Origin: Bacteroidales bacterium
Lineage (GTDB): Bacteria; Bacteroidota; Bacteroidia; Bacteroidales; JAADGE01
NCBI GenBank assembly: GCA_021108035.1
Contig: JAIORQ010000016.1
Coordinates: 1-64,000, forward strand
Direction: 5' to 3'
DNA length: 64,000 bases
The number at the start of each line of letters is the position of its first letter. Within the stretch, counting starts at the first letter, position 1. This document shows, one piece after another, positions 34,303 through 43,424 of the stretch. The translations under genes and the position numbers were made by a program. The notes beneath the pieces were generated by a model. The model did not search any database and was not told the DNA's origin. It worked only from the letters and a program-made list of their open reading frames with translations.

Positions 34303-34578
34303 ACTCTTTTTATTTTATAAATAACTATTTTTTTTTAATAGTTAATAATTTTTGTGTTGGTATTTCATAAACAGCTATGTTTCAATGCGTTGAGATTATA
34401 ATTGTTGCATTGCTTCATTGTTTCATTGCTGAATTGTTTCATTGCTGAAAAAATAAGTTATTGGAATGCAAATTACTGACTGTTAGCTGGTAACTGTATA
34501 TAAATAACAAAATACAGATGATAATTTTTACATAGGAACTTAACAATGCTACAATTCAACAATGAAGCAATTTAACTT
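34303..34578. repeat. Intergenic with CATTGCTTCATTGTTTCATTG-type word repeats
   Basis: Several imperfect tandem copies of ATTGTTTCATTGCTGAA-like words (about 34396-34450) and complementary ACAATTCAACAATGAAGC (34551-34568). Related words occur at 37359-37398 and 52525-52562. No gene seen. Confidence 0.5.
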
Positions 34579-37344
34579 TTACAGCACAATATTTATCATT
34601 CTTCCTTGAACTACAATTATTTTCTTTGGTTTACAGTCTTTTATACGACTTATTGTTCTCTCATCAGATAAGGCAAGTTCCTCAATTTTCTCTTTTGAAA
34701 GGTCCGCCGGAACATCAACAGTAAATCTGGTTTTTCCGTTAAATGCAACCGGATATGTAATTGTATCTTCAGACAGAAAGTCTTTATTAAATTCAGGAAA
34801 ATTTGCATTAACCACACTTCCTTTATTGCCGATTATCTGCCATAATTCATCAGCAATATGCGGTGCAAACGGAGATAATACGATAATGAAACTTTCAAGT
34901 ACTTCTCTGTTGTTACATTTTAATTTTGATAAATCATTAGCACATACCATATAAGCACTCACAGAAGTATTAAAAGAGTATCGTTCAATATCTTCACTGA
35001 CTTTCTTTATTAATTTATGAATAACTTTTTGTTCTTCTTTTGTCGGTTCATCATCAGAAATATTTAAGTTGCCGTCTTTGTCAAAAAATAATCTCCAAAA
35101 CTTATTTAAGAATCTGGAAACACCTTCAATGCCGTTTGTATCCCATGGTTTAGATTGTTCAATAGGTCCGAGAAACATTTCATATAACCTTAATGTATCT
35201 GCTCCGTATTCTTCAATAATTTGATCCGGATTAACAACATTGTATTTCGATTTTGACATTTTTTCAATCGCATATCCGCAATGATATTTGTCGTCATCTT
35301 CTAAAATAAATTCGGCATTTTCATATTCAGGCCGCCAAGATTTAAATTCATTAATATCCAAAATATCATTACTGACAATATTGACATCAACATGAATTTC
35401 AGTTACATCATATTCTTTTTTCAAATTGTATGATACATATGTATTAGTATCTTTAATTCTATAAACAAAGTTTGATCGTCCTTGTATCATTCCTTGATTA
35501 ACCAGCTTTTTAAAAGGTTCATCTTTAACTATATAGCCAAGATCGTATAAGAGTTTGTTCCAGAAACGTGCATATATTAAATGTCCCACAGCATGTTCTG
35601 TACCTCCGATATAAAGGTCAACATCTTGCCAATATTCATTTGCTTCTTTTGATACCAGATCTTCTCTGTTTTGAGGATCCATGTATCTTAAATAATAAGC
35701 GGATGATCCTGCAAATCCCGGCATTGTGCTTAATTCGTAATGATGTTTTCCCTTATACAACCAATTATCAGCTCTACCCAGAGGAGGCTCTCCTGATTCA
35801 GTCGGTTTGTAATCATCAATTTCAGGTAAAGTCAAAGGAAGCTCATCTTCTCTCAAGGTTTTTGCAATATTATCTTTATAATAAACAGGGAAAGGTTCTC
35901 CCCAATATCTTTGACGACTGAAGATAGCATCTCTTAAACGATAATTAATTTTCCTTGTGCCGAGATTTCTTTTCTCAATTTCTTTAATAATTTTTTTTAC
36001 GGCATCATCAACTTCCAAACCGTTGATTATCCCTGAATTGATCAGTTTTCCTTTTTTTGCATCATACGATGTTTCAGAAATATCACCTCCGTCAACAACT
36101 TGAATAATCTCTATTCCGAAATGTTTTGCAAACGCATAATCTCTGCTGTCGTGGGCAGGTACCGCCATAATTGCTCCGGTTCCGTATCCTCCTAACACAT
36201 AATCAGCTATCCAAATCGGAATTTCTTTATTTGTGAATGGATTAATAGCATAAGAACCTGAAAAAACTCCTGTAATATTTTCCGCATCAGCCATGCGTTC
36301 TCTTTCCGTTCTGATTTTTGCTCTTGTGATATATTTATCGGCTGCTTCTGTGTTCTCAATAGTTGTAACTTTATCAACCAATTCGCTTTCGGGTGCAATT
36401 ACCATAAATGTTGATCCGTAAACAGTATCCGGACGAGTTGTGAAAACTTGTATTCTTTCTTCTGAATCTTTTATTTGGAATAATACATCTGCACCTTCAG
36501 ATCGTCCAATCCAATTCTTTTGCATTTCTTTTAAAGAATCAGACCAATCAATAGTTTTCAAACCGCTCAGCAATCTTTTCGCATATGCCGTTACTCTTAA
36601 TTGCCATTGCATCATATCTTTTTGAATAACAGGATGATCGCCTCTTTCTGATACTCCGTCTTTAACTTCGTCGTTTGCTAAAACAGTTCCGAGTGCAGGG
36701 CACCAATTAACTTTTGTATTTGAACGATAAGCCAATCTGTAATTCATCAATATTGCTTCTTTTTCGCTTTCTTCCATCCCGTTCCAAACTGCTGCCTCAA
36801 ATTTGGGAGTATCACCGCAAGCTGCCTCAATTTTAGTATTCCCGTTTTTTTCAAATTCCTCAATCAAATCATCAATATGTTCTGCTTTTTGAGTTTTATT
36901 ATTAAACCAATGATGAAACATTTGAAGAAATGCCCATTGTGTCCATTTATAATAGTCAGGATCAGCAGTTCTTACTTCTCTGTTCCAGTCGTATGAAAAT
37001 CCGATTTTATGTAATTGTTCTTTATATCTTTTAATATTGATATCAGTTGTTATTGCCGGATGTTGTCCTGTTTGTACTGCATATTGCTCTGCCGGAAGTC
37101 CGAAGGCATCAAAACCCATCGGGTGAAGAACATTAAATCCGTTCAGGCGTTTGTATCTGCTGTAAATATCAGAAGCAATGTATCCGAGAGGATGCCCTAC
37201 ATGCAGTCCCGCACCTGAAGGATAAGGGAACATGTCTAAAACATAGAACTTTGGTTTGCTTTTATCAACTTCGGTTTTATAAATATTTTGGTCTTGCCAA
37301 AACTTCTGTTGTTTCTTTTCTATTTCAGAAAAATTATATTCCAT
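34579..37344 (-). CDS. leuS: Leucyl-tRNA synthetase
   Basis: 921 residues, full length. Class I synthetase; charges tRNA-Leu. HIGH signature within [16 protein letters not shown] near residues 41-56, the CP1 editing domain ([16 protein letters not shown]), a leucine-specific insertion near residues 600-690, and the [16 protein letters not shown] catalytic loop near residue 693, followed by the helical anticodon-binding domain and a C-terminal ubiquitin-like domain. The Bacteroidota version contains a longer insertion before KMSKS, as here. A -7 box is at 37482-37489. Nothing unusual. Confidence 0.98.
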   Translation of the reverse strand: MEYNFSEIEKKQQKFWQDQNIYKTEVDKSKPKFYVLDMFPYPSGAGLHVGHPLGYIASDIYSRYKRLNGFNVLHPMGFDAFGLPAEQYAVQTGQHPAITTDINIKRYKEQLHKIGFSYDWNREVRTADPDYYKWTQWAFLQMFHHWFNNKTQKAEHIDDLIEEFEKNGNTKIEAACGDTPKFEAAVWNGMEESEKEAILMNYRLAYRSNTKVNWCPALGTVLANDEVKDGVSERGDHPVIQKDMMQWQLRVTAYAKRLLSGLKTIDWSDSLKEMQKNWIGRSEGADVLFQIKDSEERIQVFTTRPDTVYGSTFMVIAPESELVDKVTTIENTEAADKYITRAKIRTERERMADAENITGVFSGSYAINPFTNKEIPIWIADYVLGGYGTGAIMAVPAHDSRDYAFAKHFGIEIIQVVDGGDISETSYDAKKGKLINSGIINGLEVDDAVKKIIKEIEKRNLGTRKINYRLRDAIFSRQRYWGEPFPVYYKDNIAKTLREDELPLTLPEIDDYKPTESGEPPLGRADNWLYKGKHHYELSTMPGFAGSSAYYLRYMDPQNREDLVSKEANEYWQDVDLYIGGTEHAVGHLIYARFWNKLLYDLGYIVKDEPFKKLVNQGMIQGRSNFVYRIKDTNTYVSYNLKKEYDVTEIHVDVNIVSNDILDINEFKSWRPEYENAEFILEDDDKYHCGYAIEKMSKSKYNVVNPDQIIEEYGADTLRLYEMFLGPIEQSKPWDTNGIEGVSRFLNKFWRLFFDKDGNLNISDDEPTKEEQKVIHKLIKKVSEDIERYSFNTSVSAYMVCANDLSKLKCNNREVLESFIIVLSPFAPHIADELWQIIGNKGSVVNANFPEFNKDFLSEDTITYPVAFNGKTRFTVDVPADLSKEKIEELALSDERTISRIKDCKPKKIIVVQGRMINIVL

Positions 37345-37481
37345 ATCAATTATAAATTGTTACATTGCTTCATTGTTAAATTGTTAAAAATAGCAATGAG
37401 AATAAAATTTAAAACTTCCGATAAAATTTGTTTTTCCGGGAAAACTTATATTATTAACTTATTATCTTTTTTTCAAGTTTG

Positions 37482-37489
37482 CAAAATTA
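37482..37489 (-). promoter_or_regulatory. -7 box TAATTTTG of leuS
   Basis: Exact TAnnTTTG on the minus strand about 137 nt before the leuS ATG, giving a ~130-nt leader of unknown function. Confidence 0.5.
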
Positions 37490-37524
37490 GTAAAAAATAA
37501 GATTGTTTTATTGTCTGTTAAATA

Positions 37525-37559
37525 TTTGTTTGAATATATTAGTATATTTTGTAATTTTG
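37525..37559 (+). promoter_or_regulatory. Promoter of tRNA-Arg
   Basis: TTTG at 37529-37532, 19 nt spacer, TAATTTTG at 37552-37559; ideal Bacteroidota housekeeping promoter, ending 10 nt before the tRNA. Confidence 0.82.
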
Positions 37560-37569
37560 TAAACTTTTA

Positions 37570-37646
37570 GGCTCCGTAGTTCAATTGGATAGAATATCAG
37601 ATTTCGGCTCTGAGGGTTGTGGGTTCGAGTCCCGCCGGGGTCACCA
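37570..37646 (+). tRNA. tRNA-Arg (anticodon UCG), CCA encoded
   Basis: Cloverleaf can be drawn: acceptor GGCTCCG/CGGGGTC, D stem GTTC/GAAT, anticodon stem TCAGA/TCTGA with loop TTTCGGC (anticodon TCG at positions 34-36), variable loop GGGTT, T arm GTGGG TTCGAGT CCCGC, discriminator A and genomic CCA. Its promoter is directly upstream and a weak terminator follows at 37659-37697. Confidence 0.93.
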
Positions 37647-37658
37647 ATGTAATTTTAA

Positions 37659-37697
37659 AGTCCTGTATATCAACGAATTGCAGGGCTTTTTCTTTTT
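37659..37697 (+). terminator. Terminator after tRNA-Arg
   Basis: Stem AGTCCTG (37659-37665) and CAGGGCT (37681-37687) followed by TTTTCTTTTT. The loop is 15 nt, so it is weaker than the others. Confidence 0.6.
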
Positions 37698-37757
37698 AGG
37701 TACAACAAATGGGAAATTTACTCAAAGTATTGAATATAATGACATAGCTCTAACAAA

Positions 37758-37847
37758 TTAATTAATCTTGAATTTTTCATTTTTCGGCAGTCTTTCAATA
37801 TCAGCATGAATCATTCCTGCAACTTGGATTAATTCATTCCTTACAGT
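37758..37847 (-). pseudogene. C-terminal fragment of a gene related to the 50532-50914 remnant
   Basis: Read on the minus strand it encodes TVRNELIQVAGMIHADIERL followed by a short tail and stop. This aligns with the end of the decayed gene at 50532-50914 (TVKNQLNRVIRLINADIEKL). No upstream coding part remains here. Family not identified. Confidence 0.6.
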
Positions 37848-37860
37848 TTTTTAAATCCTT

Positions 37861-38462
37861 TTTTTAAACGGAGAAACTCTTAATATCTACCTTTATTTTT
37901 CATATTGGTTTTGTAAAAAATCATTCATATTTTCCTAATTTTATTAATACCTTTGCTAAAAACATAATAACAAAATGGATTTATTTACATAATAGATAAT
38001 TACCCTGTTGATCTTAAATGAAAAAGAAAGAAAATCAATGTATAATAGTAAATGAGCAACTTATAATTTATAGGATTTATCCAAGCGGTATTCTTGACTC
38101 TTCTGATTTTGACTAAGAAGAGTTAAAAATTAAGTGATGTTTTTTTCTCATACTATTTATCATTGTTATGGAATTAAAAATGTTTGACATTTAATAAAGT
38201 CATTTTTTTAGTTTCTACGATATGAAAATATATCAAAGCAAAAGTAAATAAACCGGGGATTTCGTAAAAAGATATCTATTCAGCAACTAATTGATATATT
38301 TAATAATAAGAATTTAGAAAAATACGATAATAATAGAAATGAAAGAAGGATTAATAAAAGACACATACGAAGTTGTAATAAAGGATATACAAACTGTAAT
38401 TTTTAAAACATTTGGGGCAAACGCAAAGTCAATATAAAATTGGCATCATACTAATTAACAAT
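37861..38462. other. Decayed intergenic stretch
   Basis: About 600 bp without an intact gene. Short open stretches remain, for example a 32-codon frame at 38339-38437 (plus strand, begins MKEGLIKDTYEVVIKD), which could be a remnant of a larger gene. No known domain recognised. Confidence 0.4.
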
Positions 38463-38470
38463 TATATTTG
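38463..38470 (+). promoter_or_regulatory. -7 box TATATTTG of the TPR-HTH gene
   Basis: Exact consensus; TTGG lies 20 nt upstream (38439-38442). Leader to the ATG at 38546 is about 70 nt. Confidence 0.6.
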
Positions 38471-38545
38471 TGCCGTCCAATAAGCGGAGAATAGTTTATT
38501 ATGCCTATAATTCAAAAAAAAACAAGTATGTAAAATTTATTAAAA

Positions 38546-40204
38546 ATGAATACTTCAATTCTAAAGATAAATATTAAACCTCTGTTGGTTTTTCTTTTAA
38601 TAAATACAACTGTTTTTTCTGCAAACTCACAGAATAATATTGATAGCTTGAAAAGGATAGTTAATAATGCCGATATAGATTTATTGCATTCCGATAATAA
38701 AAAAATATTGAACAGCTATGATTCTATTATTTATTTTTACAAAAAAACAGAAAACTACGATTCATTAATAGTATATGAAAATAAAGTTGCACAATTGTAT
38801 TTAAAACAAAACAATCTAATTAAATATGTAAAAATAATAAACGATGTAGGATATTACTATACATTGAAAGGGGAACATGACAAATCAGTAAAGGTACTAT
38901 TAAATAATTTGCGTTTTGCAAAAGAAAATAATCTGAATAATGAACTGAGTGAGATATACATGTTCCTCGGCTTCGGATACAGACATTTTAACCCGGAAAA
39001 AGCTTTGGAGTTTTTTAATCTTTGCCTTGAAAAAGAAACAGATACCCTCTCTGTGTATTACAGTTCATCATTAAATGAAATAGGCAACATTTATAATGTG
39101 CTCGGTAAATATGAAGAAGCTTTGGTTTATTATTTCCGTTCACTTAAAATAAAGGAAGAAGCAACCCATGGTTCACCGAGTCAGGGGATTGTGTTTTCAT
39201 ATAATGATATTTCAGCAGTTTATCATAATATGCATAATTATGAAAAAGCAATATTTTATATGAAGAAATGCATTGACTTGGCTGAAAACCCTACTAGTTT
39301 GACATCAAAATATTACCTCTGTATTTTTTATTCACATATTGCCGTTTTATATTCAGTAACCGGACAATACAAAAAAGCAGAAAATTATTTACAAAAAGGT
39401 TTAGTATTGGCAAAAGACCTTAATAATCATTATTTATTGGAAATATCTTATACTGTATATTATGATTTTTATAAAGCAACTGATAAACCGATAAAAGCCC
39501 TTGAGAATTTTGAGACAGCTGTTTTGTATAAAGACTCTTTAAACAGGAAAGAAGTAGCAAAAACAATCGCTGATTTGGATAAAAAATATCAAACAGAAAA
39601 AAAAGAAGCTGAAATAATTATCCTGAAAAAGGTAAGTTATATAAGAGGCTTGAGTCTTGCATTTATTCTTGTTTTATTAATTGTTATGGTAACAGCTGCA
39701 GTATTGATAATCAGGAAGCAAATAAAAATAAGGAGGACAGAAAAAGCACTAAATGAAAAACTTAAAAAAGAGTTGGAATATAAGAAAAAGGAGGTCCTTA
39801 ACTTTTCTACTTATGTACAACAAAGAATTGCATTTACAACTGATATTATTACGAACCTAAAAAAAATCAAATCCAATACAAAAGAGGTCGAAGATGAGAT
39901 TAACAAAGTTATTTCATTTATTTCGTTAAACTATCAAAACGAACAAAAGATGATTAATGAAGTGTACTCACAAATAGAAGATATTAATAAAGTGTTTTCA
40001 TATAGAATTAAACAAAAGCACAATAATCTTACAAATGAAGACATAAGGTTATCATCCTTGTTAATTCTTAATTTAACTTCAAAAGAAATTGCTGAGATTC
40101 TTTTTATAAGTACAACAAGTGTTGATATGAAACGATACAGGCTTAGAAAAAAACTGAATCTTAAGAAAAACGACATACTTATTGATTACCTTTCCGTTGT
40201 GTAG
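38546..40204 (+). CDS. Membrane-anchored TPR protein with C-terminal LuxR/GerE-like HTH
   Basis: 552 residues. Signal/anchor at the N-terminus (PLLVFLLINTTVFSANSQ). Residues ~80-330 carry tetratricopeptide units such as SSLNEIGNIYNVLGKYEEALVYY and SHIAVLYSVTGQYKKAENYL, presumably periplasmic. One transmembrane helix is at about 367-390 (LSLAFILVLLIVMVTAAVLII), then a cytoplasmic coiled coil rich in Lys and Glu, and a final helix-turn-helix (LTSKEIAEILFISTTSVDMKRYRLRKKL, about 510-540). This one-component layout is frequent in Bacteroidota and implies a membrane-bound transcription regulator. Target unknown; the ECF operon just downstream is a candidate. Confidence 0.88.
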   Translation: MNTSILKINIKPLLVFLLINTTVFSANSQNNIDSLKRIVNNADIDLLHSDNKKILNSYDSIIYFYKKTENYDSLIVYENKVAQLYLKQNNLIKYVKIINDVGYYYTLKGEHDKSVKVLLNNLRFAKENNLNNELSEIYMFLGFGYRHFNPEKALEFFNLCLEKETDTLSVYYSSSLNEIGNIYNVLGKYEEALVYYFRSLKIKEEATHGSPSQGIVFSYNDISAVYHNMHNYEKAIFYMKKCIDLAENPTSLTSKYYLCIFYSHIAVLYSVTGQYKKAENYLQKGLVLAKDLNNHYLLEISYTVYYDFYKATDKPIKALENFETAVLYKDSLNRKEVAKTIADLDKKYQTEKKEAEIIILKKVSYIRGLSLAFILVLLIVMVTAAVLIIRKQIKIRRTEKALNEKLKKELEYKKKEVLNFSTYVQQRIAFTTDIITNLKKIKSNTKEVEDEINKVISFISLNYQNEQKMINEVYSQIEDINKVFSYRIKQKHNNLTNEDIRLSSLLILNLTSKEIAEILFISTTSVDMKRYRLRKKLNLKKNDILIDYLSVV

Positions 40205-40293
40205 CTTGCCCGCAATATCCTATATATCATCAACATATAAAATGTAGAGTTGTGTGTAGAGTGCCTTTTCTATAAATCTGCTTTTACAGAAAC

Positions 40294-40301
40294 TATATTT
40301 G
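40294..40301 (+). promoter_or_regulatory. -7 box TATATTTG before the small membrane protein gene
   Basis: Exact consensus 35 nt before the ATG at 40337. Confidence 0.6.
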
Positions 40302-40336
40302 CATTGATGTTTAATTAATAATATAAACTAAAAATT

Positions 40337-40564
40337 ATGGATAAAAAGAAAGTTATATTAATCGGAGCAATAACAACAGGAGTTTTAATAATAGCAAATG
40401 CCGTTATTTGGGGGGTTGTAATGTTGGGTAGTTCTTCTGCTCTGGAAGGAACGGAATGTTATAAGGAAATACAAAATTTATTAGTAGGAGGATCATTTGC
40501 AAGCATGCTCTTTATCTTAACATTGGGTTCAATTGGTGGTATAATGTTAACAAAAATGAAATAG
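40337..40564 (+). CDS. Small two-helix membrane protein (paralogue of 41790-42023)
   Basis: 75 residues with two predicted membrane helices (IGAITTGVLIIANAVIWGVVML and FASMLFILTLGSIGGIML) joined by a conserved loop GSSSALEGTECYKEIQNLL. The same loop (GSSFALKGTECYQEIQKIL) and helix pattern occur in the product at 41790-42023, so the two are paralogues flanking the sigma gene and its membrane partner. The single Cys in the loop is conserved between them. Own promoter upstream; 69 nt precede the sigma gene. No family recognised; role unknown, possibly sensing or regulatory. Confidence 0.8.
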   Translation: MDKKKVILIGAITTGVLIIANAVIWGVVMLGSSSALEGTECYKEIQNLLVGGSFASMLFILTLGSIGGIMLTKMK

Positions 40565-40633
40565 AAAATTTTTATCTAAGAATGTAATAAACTAAAAATT
40601 GTTACGACTTATTAATTGAACTTAGGTTGATAA

Positions 40634-41143
40634 TTGGAAAAAAAATCTCAAATACAAGAATTTACTGAGTTGATTGAGCAAAATCAAGGTATTATCTTTA
40701 AGGTATCAGGTATGTATTGTGATGATGAAACCTGTAGAAAAGATTTGTTTCAGGATATTTTATTGCAGATATGGAAATCTTATCCGACTTATACCGGTCA
40801 ATCAAAATTTTCTTCATGGATGTATCGTGTTGCACTTAATACGGCAATTTCACAATTCAGAAAAGAAAAGAAGAACGGCAAAGATGTAATTCGAGAAATT
40901 CCGGTAAACATCTCTGAAAATGATAGTTATAAAGAAAAAGAAGAACGTGCTGAAATTCTTCACAGAGCAATCAGCAAATTAAGCAAAGCAGAAAAATCTA
41001 TTATAATTCTGTACATGGACGATTATCCTTACGAAGAGATTTCAGAAATTATAGGGATTTCAATTTCAAATGTCGGTGTTAAAATAAATCGTATAAAAAA
41101 GAAATTGCAAGTAATTTTAAAAGAATTGGGCTATGGACTTTAA
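40634..41143 (+). CDS. ECF RNA polymerase sigma-70 factor
   Basis: 169 residues. Region 2: IFKVSGMYCDDETCRKDLFQDILLQIW and FSSWMYRVALNTAISQFRK; region 4: ISKLSKAEKSIIILYMDDYPYEEISEIIGISISNVGVKINRIKKKL. It is shorter than, and different from, the FecI-type sigma at 14379. The start is TTG at 40634; no ATG is available before region 2. The end overlaps the following membrane-protein gene by 11 nt, the typical arrangement of a sigma factor and its membrane-bound anti-sigma or modulator in Bacteroidota. Regulon not known. Confidence 0.93.
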   Translation: MEKKSQIQEFTELIEQNQGIIFKVSGMYCDDETCRKDLFQDILLQIWKSYPTYTGQSKFSSWMYRVALNTAISQFRKEKKNGKDVIREIPVNISENDSYKEKEERAEILHRAISKLSKAEKSIIILYMDDYPYEEISEIIGISISNVGVKINRIKKKLQVILKELGYGL

Positions 41144-41786
41144 CGAAATAAAAAATACATGGAAAGATTCTTTTAAAGATGAGAAACATCTTGATAAGGA
41201 GAAAATTGAAGCAAAACTTAAGATTAAGAGTAAGTCAAAACCAGCTCTAAATAAAATAAGGAAAAGCTACAAATTTGAACTGATAGCAGGTGCCGGAATG
41301 TATTTTATAATTGTTGCGGGAATACTTTCATTTATAAAATTCCCGTCTGCATTAATATTTATTGTAATCGTAACTTTATTAATGGGTGTTTCATACTTTT
41401 TTGCCATGCAAACCTATAAAAAGGTTATTAAAACAGATTTGTCAGGTAATCGTTTAATCAATAATCTATCCGGAACTATTAAATTTATTGAGAGATATGT
41501 GAATTTAAGTAAAACAACTTTCTTTAAATATATGATTATTCCCATTGCAATTTTAATCGGGATGTTCATGGGGATATTTGCCGTATCGGGAGATAAAAGT
41601 GTGATAGAAATAATATCTTCGCTTGAAAACAGATCAATAATTAAAATGATAATTGTATTTGTTGTTATGAGCGGTATTATGATTCCCTTAACGCAGTATA
41701 TGAATAAAAAAATGTACAAACAACATCTTGATGAATTAAAACAATGTCTAAAGGAATTTGAAGAAGCAGAAACAGAAAATATATAA
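41133..41786 (+). CDS. Membrane protein coupled to ECF sigma factor (putative anti-sigma)
   Basis: 217 residues. The N-terminus MDFNEIKNTWKDSFKDEKHL is amphipathic and cytoplasmic, as in sigma-binding tails; four membrane helices follow (FELIAGAGMYFIIVAGIL, ALIFIVIVTLLMGVSYFF, YMIIPIAILIGMFMGIFAV, IIKMIIVFVVMSGIMIPL) and a charged C-terminus (HLDELKQCLKEFEEAE). No zinc-binding HxxxCxxC anti-sigma motif. The 11-nt overlap with the sigma gene and the conserved pairing elsewhere in the phylum support an anti-sigma or accessory role; this is inference. Followed after 3 nt by the second small membrane protein. Confidence 0.8.
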   Translation: MDFNEIKNTWKDSFKDEKHLDKEKIEAKLKIKSKSKPALNKIRKSYKFELIAGAGMYFIIVAGILSFIKFPSALIFIVIVTLLMGVSYFFAMQTYKKVIKTDLSGNRLINNLSGTIKFIERYVNLSKTTFFKYMIIPIAILIGMFMGIFAVSGDKSVIEIISSLENRSIIKMIIVFVVMSGIMIPLTQYMNKKMYKQHLDELKQCLKEFEEAETENI

Positions 41787-41789
41787 AAC

Positions 41790-42023
41790 ATGAAGAAAAA
41801 ATCAATTACAATCGGAGGCTTAATTATTGGGAGTGCCATTATTTGGGGTGCAGTAATTGTGGGTAGTTCGTTTGCTTTGAAAGGAACTGAATGTTATCAG
41901 GAAATACAGAAAATATTATTCGGTGGTGTAATAATACACTTAATATTAATATGGGGACCAATGGGTGCAATGTTTGCAAAATTGAAAAAAGAAAACAAAA
42001 ATGTTGGAATTGTTAAGGAATAA
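41790..42023 (+). CDS. Small two-helix membrane protein (paralogue of 40337-40564)
   Basis: 77 residues. Helices IGGLIIGSAIIWGAVIV and VIIHLILIWGPMGAMFA with the loop GSSFALKGTECYQEIQKIL, sharing GSS-x-AL-x-GTECY-x-EIQ with the product at 40337. It starts 3 nt after the putative anti-sigma gene, so it belongs to the same operon, whereas its paralogue precedes the operon. A charged tail (KKENKNVGIVKE) follows the second helix. Likely arisen by local duplication. Function unknown. Confidence 0.8.
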   Translation: MKKKSITIGGLIIGSAIIWGAVIVGSSFALKGTECYQEIQKILFGGVIIHLILIWGPMGAMFAKLKKENKNVGIVKE

Positions 42024-42090
42024 GAGAGATTAAAACTCTTCTGTCTCCTATAACAGTCAAATTATCAATTTAATAAATCAATTTAAAAAA

Positions 42091-42122
42091 TTTGAGTAAT
42101 AACTCAAACAGGAATTATATTG
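42091..42122 (+). promoter_or_regulatory. Dyad TTTGAGT-AATA-ACTCAAA overlapping a possible -33 box
   Basis: Perfect 7-bp inverted repeat (42091-42108) with the TTTG of the left arm at promoter distance (about 21 nt) from TATATTG (42116-42122). Could be an operator or small hairpin in the leader of the TraB/GumN gene. Confidence 0.45.
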
Positions 42123-42143
42123 TCTAATTAAAAACTAAAAATT

Positions 42144-43070
42144 ATGAAAGTAAAAAGAATGAAAAGATCAATTGTTGGCGTATTAACTCTATGTATATTA
42201 ATGTTTAATATTCTGCATACAGTTGCACAAAACAATAGCAAACCAAACAAAGTATGTTTATGGGAGCTTGAGAATTCACAAAATAAAGTATATCTGTTAG
42301 GTTCGTTGCACTTATTGCCTGAAGATGTTTATCCTTTGGATGAGAGAATAAGTAACTCATTTAAAGCATCTGACATCTTGGTTGTAGAGGCTGACATTAC
42401 AAAAAATCCGGAAGAAGTACAAAAATTAATTGCCCAAGAAGCATTCTTCAAAGACGGCAACAACCTCAAAAAAGTACTTTCGGAAGAAATGTACTCATCA
42501 CTTTCATCTGAATTTAAAGGCCTTGGTGTAGATATTGAGAAGTTAAACAACTTTAAACCTTGGTTTGTAACAATGAACTTAGGAGCACTTAGGTCAAGTA
42601 AAATTGATGTAAAACCGGGAGCAGGTATTGATGTTCATTTTCTGAATTCAGCAAATGAAAGAGATATGAAAATACTTGAATTAGAATCTGTTGCATTACA
42701 ATTGGAGTTGCATTCATCTCAATCTATAAATAGTCAAATAGATAATTTGCAATATCTGCTTGAAGAAAGTAATCAAAACGAGCAATATCTAAAAATGCTG
42801 GAGGCGTGGAAAATAGGTAATGAAAATGAGCTTAACAATTTATCAAGGATAGAAATGAAAGAAGCAGGAAAAAAGTTTACAGGTGTGAAAGAACAATATG
42901 AAAAAATGTTTATAGAAAGAGATGAGGCTATGCTGGATAAGATAACATCATATTTGAATGATGATACCGGAAAAACATATTTCATTATTGTAGGGATTTT
43001 TCATTTAGTGGGTGAAGACGGGCTTATTAAAATGTTAGAAGCAAAAGGATATAAAACGAAACAACTGTAA
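42144..43070 (+). CDS. TraB/GumN family protein, exported
   Basis: 308 residues. Signal peptide near the N-terminus (SIVGVLTLCILMFNILHTVAQ). Family motifs: VYLLGSLHLLPEDVYPL with the conserved GxxH, DILVVEAD, and the C-terminal YFIIVGIFHLVGEDGLIKML, which gives the second conserved GxxH. TraB/PrgY/GumN proteins include putative metalloproteases (Tiki relatives), and the two GxxH motifs are the expected metal or catalytic sites. Probably periplasmic. A possible operator dyad lies upstream. Target peptides unknown. Start could also be the internal ATG six residues later. Confidence 0.9.
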   Translation: MKVKRMKRSIVGVLTLCILMFNILHTVAQNNSKPNKVCLWELENSQNKVYLLGSLHLLPEDVYPLDERISNSFKASDILVVEADITKNPEEVQKLIAQEAFFKDGNNLKKVLSEEMYSSLSSEFKGLGVDIEKLNNFKPWFVTMNLGALRSSKIDVKPGAGIDVHFLNSANERDMKILELESVALQLELHSSQSINSQIDNLQYLLEESNQNEQYLKMLEAWKIGNENELNNLSRIEMKEAGKKFTGVKEQYEKMFIERDEAMLDKITSYLNDDTGKTYFIIVGIFHLVGEDGLIKMLEAKGYKTKQL

Positions 43071-43273
43071 CAAGTATAAAAGTACAGGTTATTTCGAAAC
43101 AGTTCCTGTGTAAAAATCATTCTTTATGTTTAGTTGTTGCAATGAAAACATACATTTTGTCTACATACTGCAATCTTTTTTATACAAACGTTACTTATTA
43201 TACAATAACAGGATTATAATCTTAATTGCTTTGAGTATGTATCATATAAAATGTTTTTTTTAATGATTTAATA

Positions 43274-43281
43274 TATATTTG
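43274..43281 (+). promoter_or_regulatory. -7 box TATATTTG before the 20-residue ORF
   Basis: Exact consensus, 30 nt upstream of the tiny ORF at 43312 and 143 nt upstream of the C10 protease ATG. Confidence 0.55.
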
Positions 43282-43311
43282 AACAATCTTAATTCAATAA
43301 AAAATAACATT

Positions 43312-43374
43312 ATGATTATAATAATAGTAATTCTTATTATATTTAGTGCCATAACATCATTTATTTTACAATAA
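43312..43374 (+). CDS. Tiny hydrophobic peptide (20 residues)
   Basis: ATG-initiated frame encoding a peptide that is almost entirely a membrane segment (MIIIIVILIIFSAITSF plus three residues). It has a good promoter box 30 nt upstream and is followed after 50 nt by the C10 protease gene. May be a small membrane protein, a leader peptide or chance; there is no Shine-Dalgarno signal to use as evidence in this phylum. Low confidence. Confidence 0.35.
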   Translation: MIIIIVILIIFSAITSFILQ

Positions 43375-43424
43375 AGATGCTGTTTTCTGAAATTATTCAA
43401 TTAATAAATAAAAAATTAATTATC

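Noticed and set aside
35568-35921. 117-codon plus-strand frame inside leuS
   Set aside because: Antisense shadow of leuS with no independent signals.
37570-38545. Possible integrated element after tRNA-Arg
   Set aside because: No integrase and no repeat of the tRNA 3' end was seen downstream; only decayed sequence.
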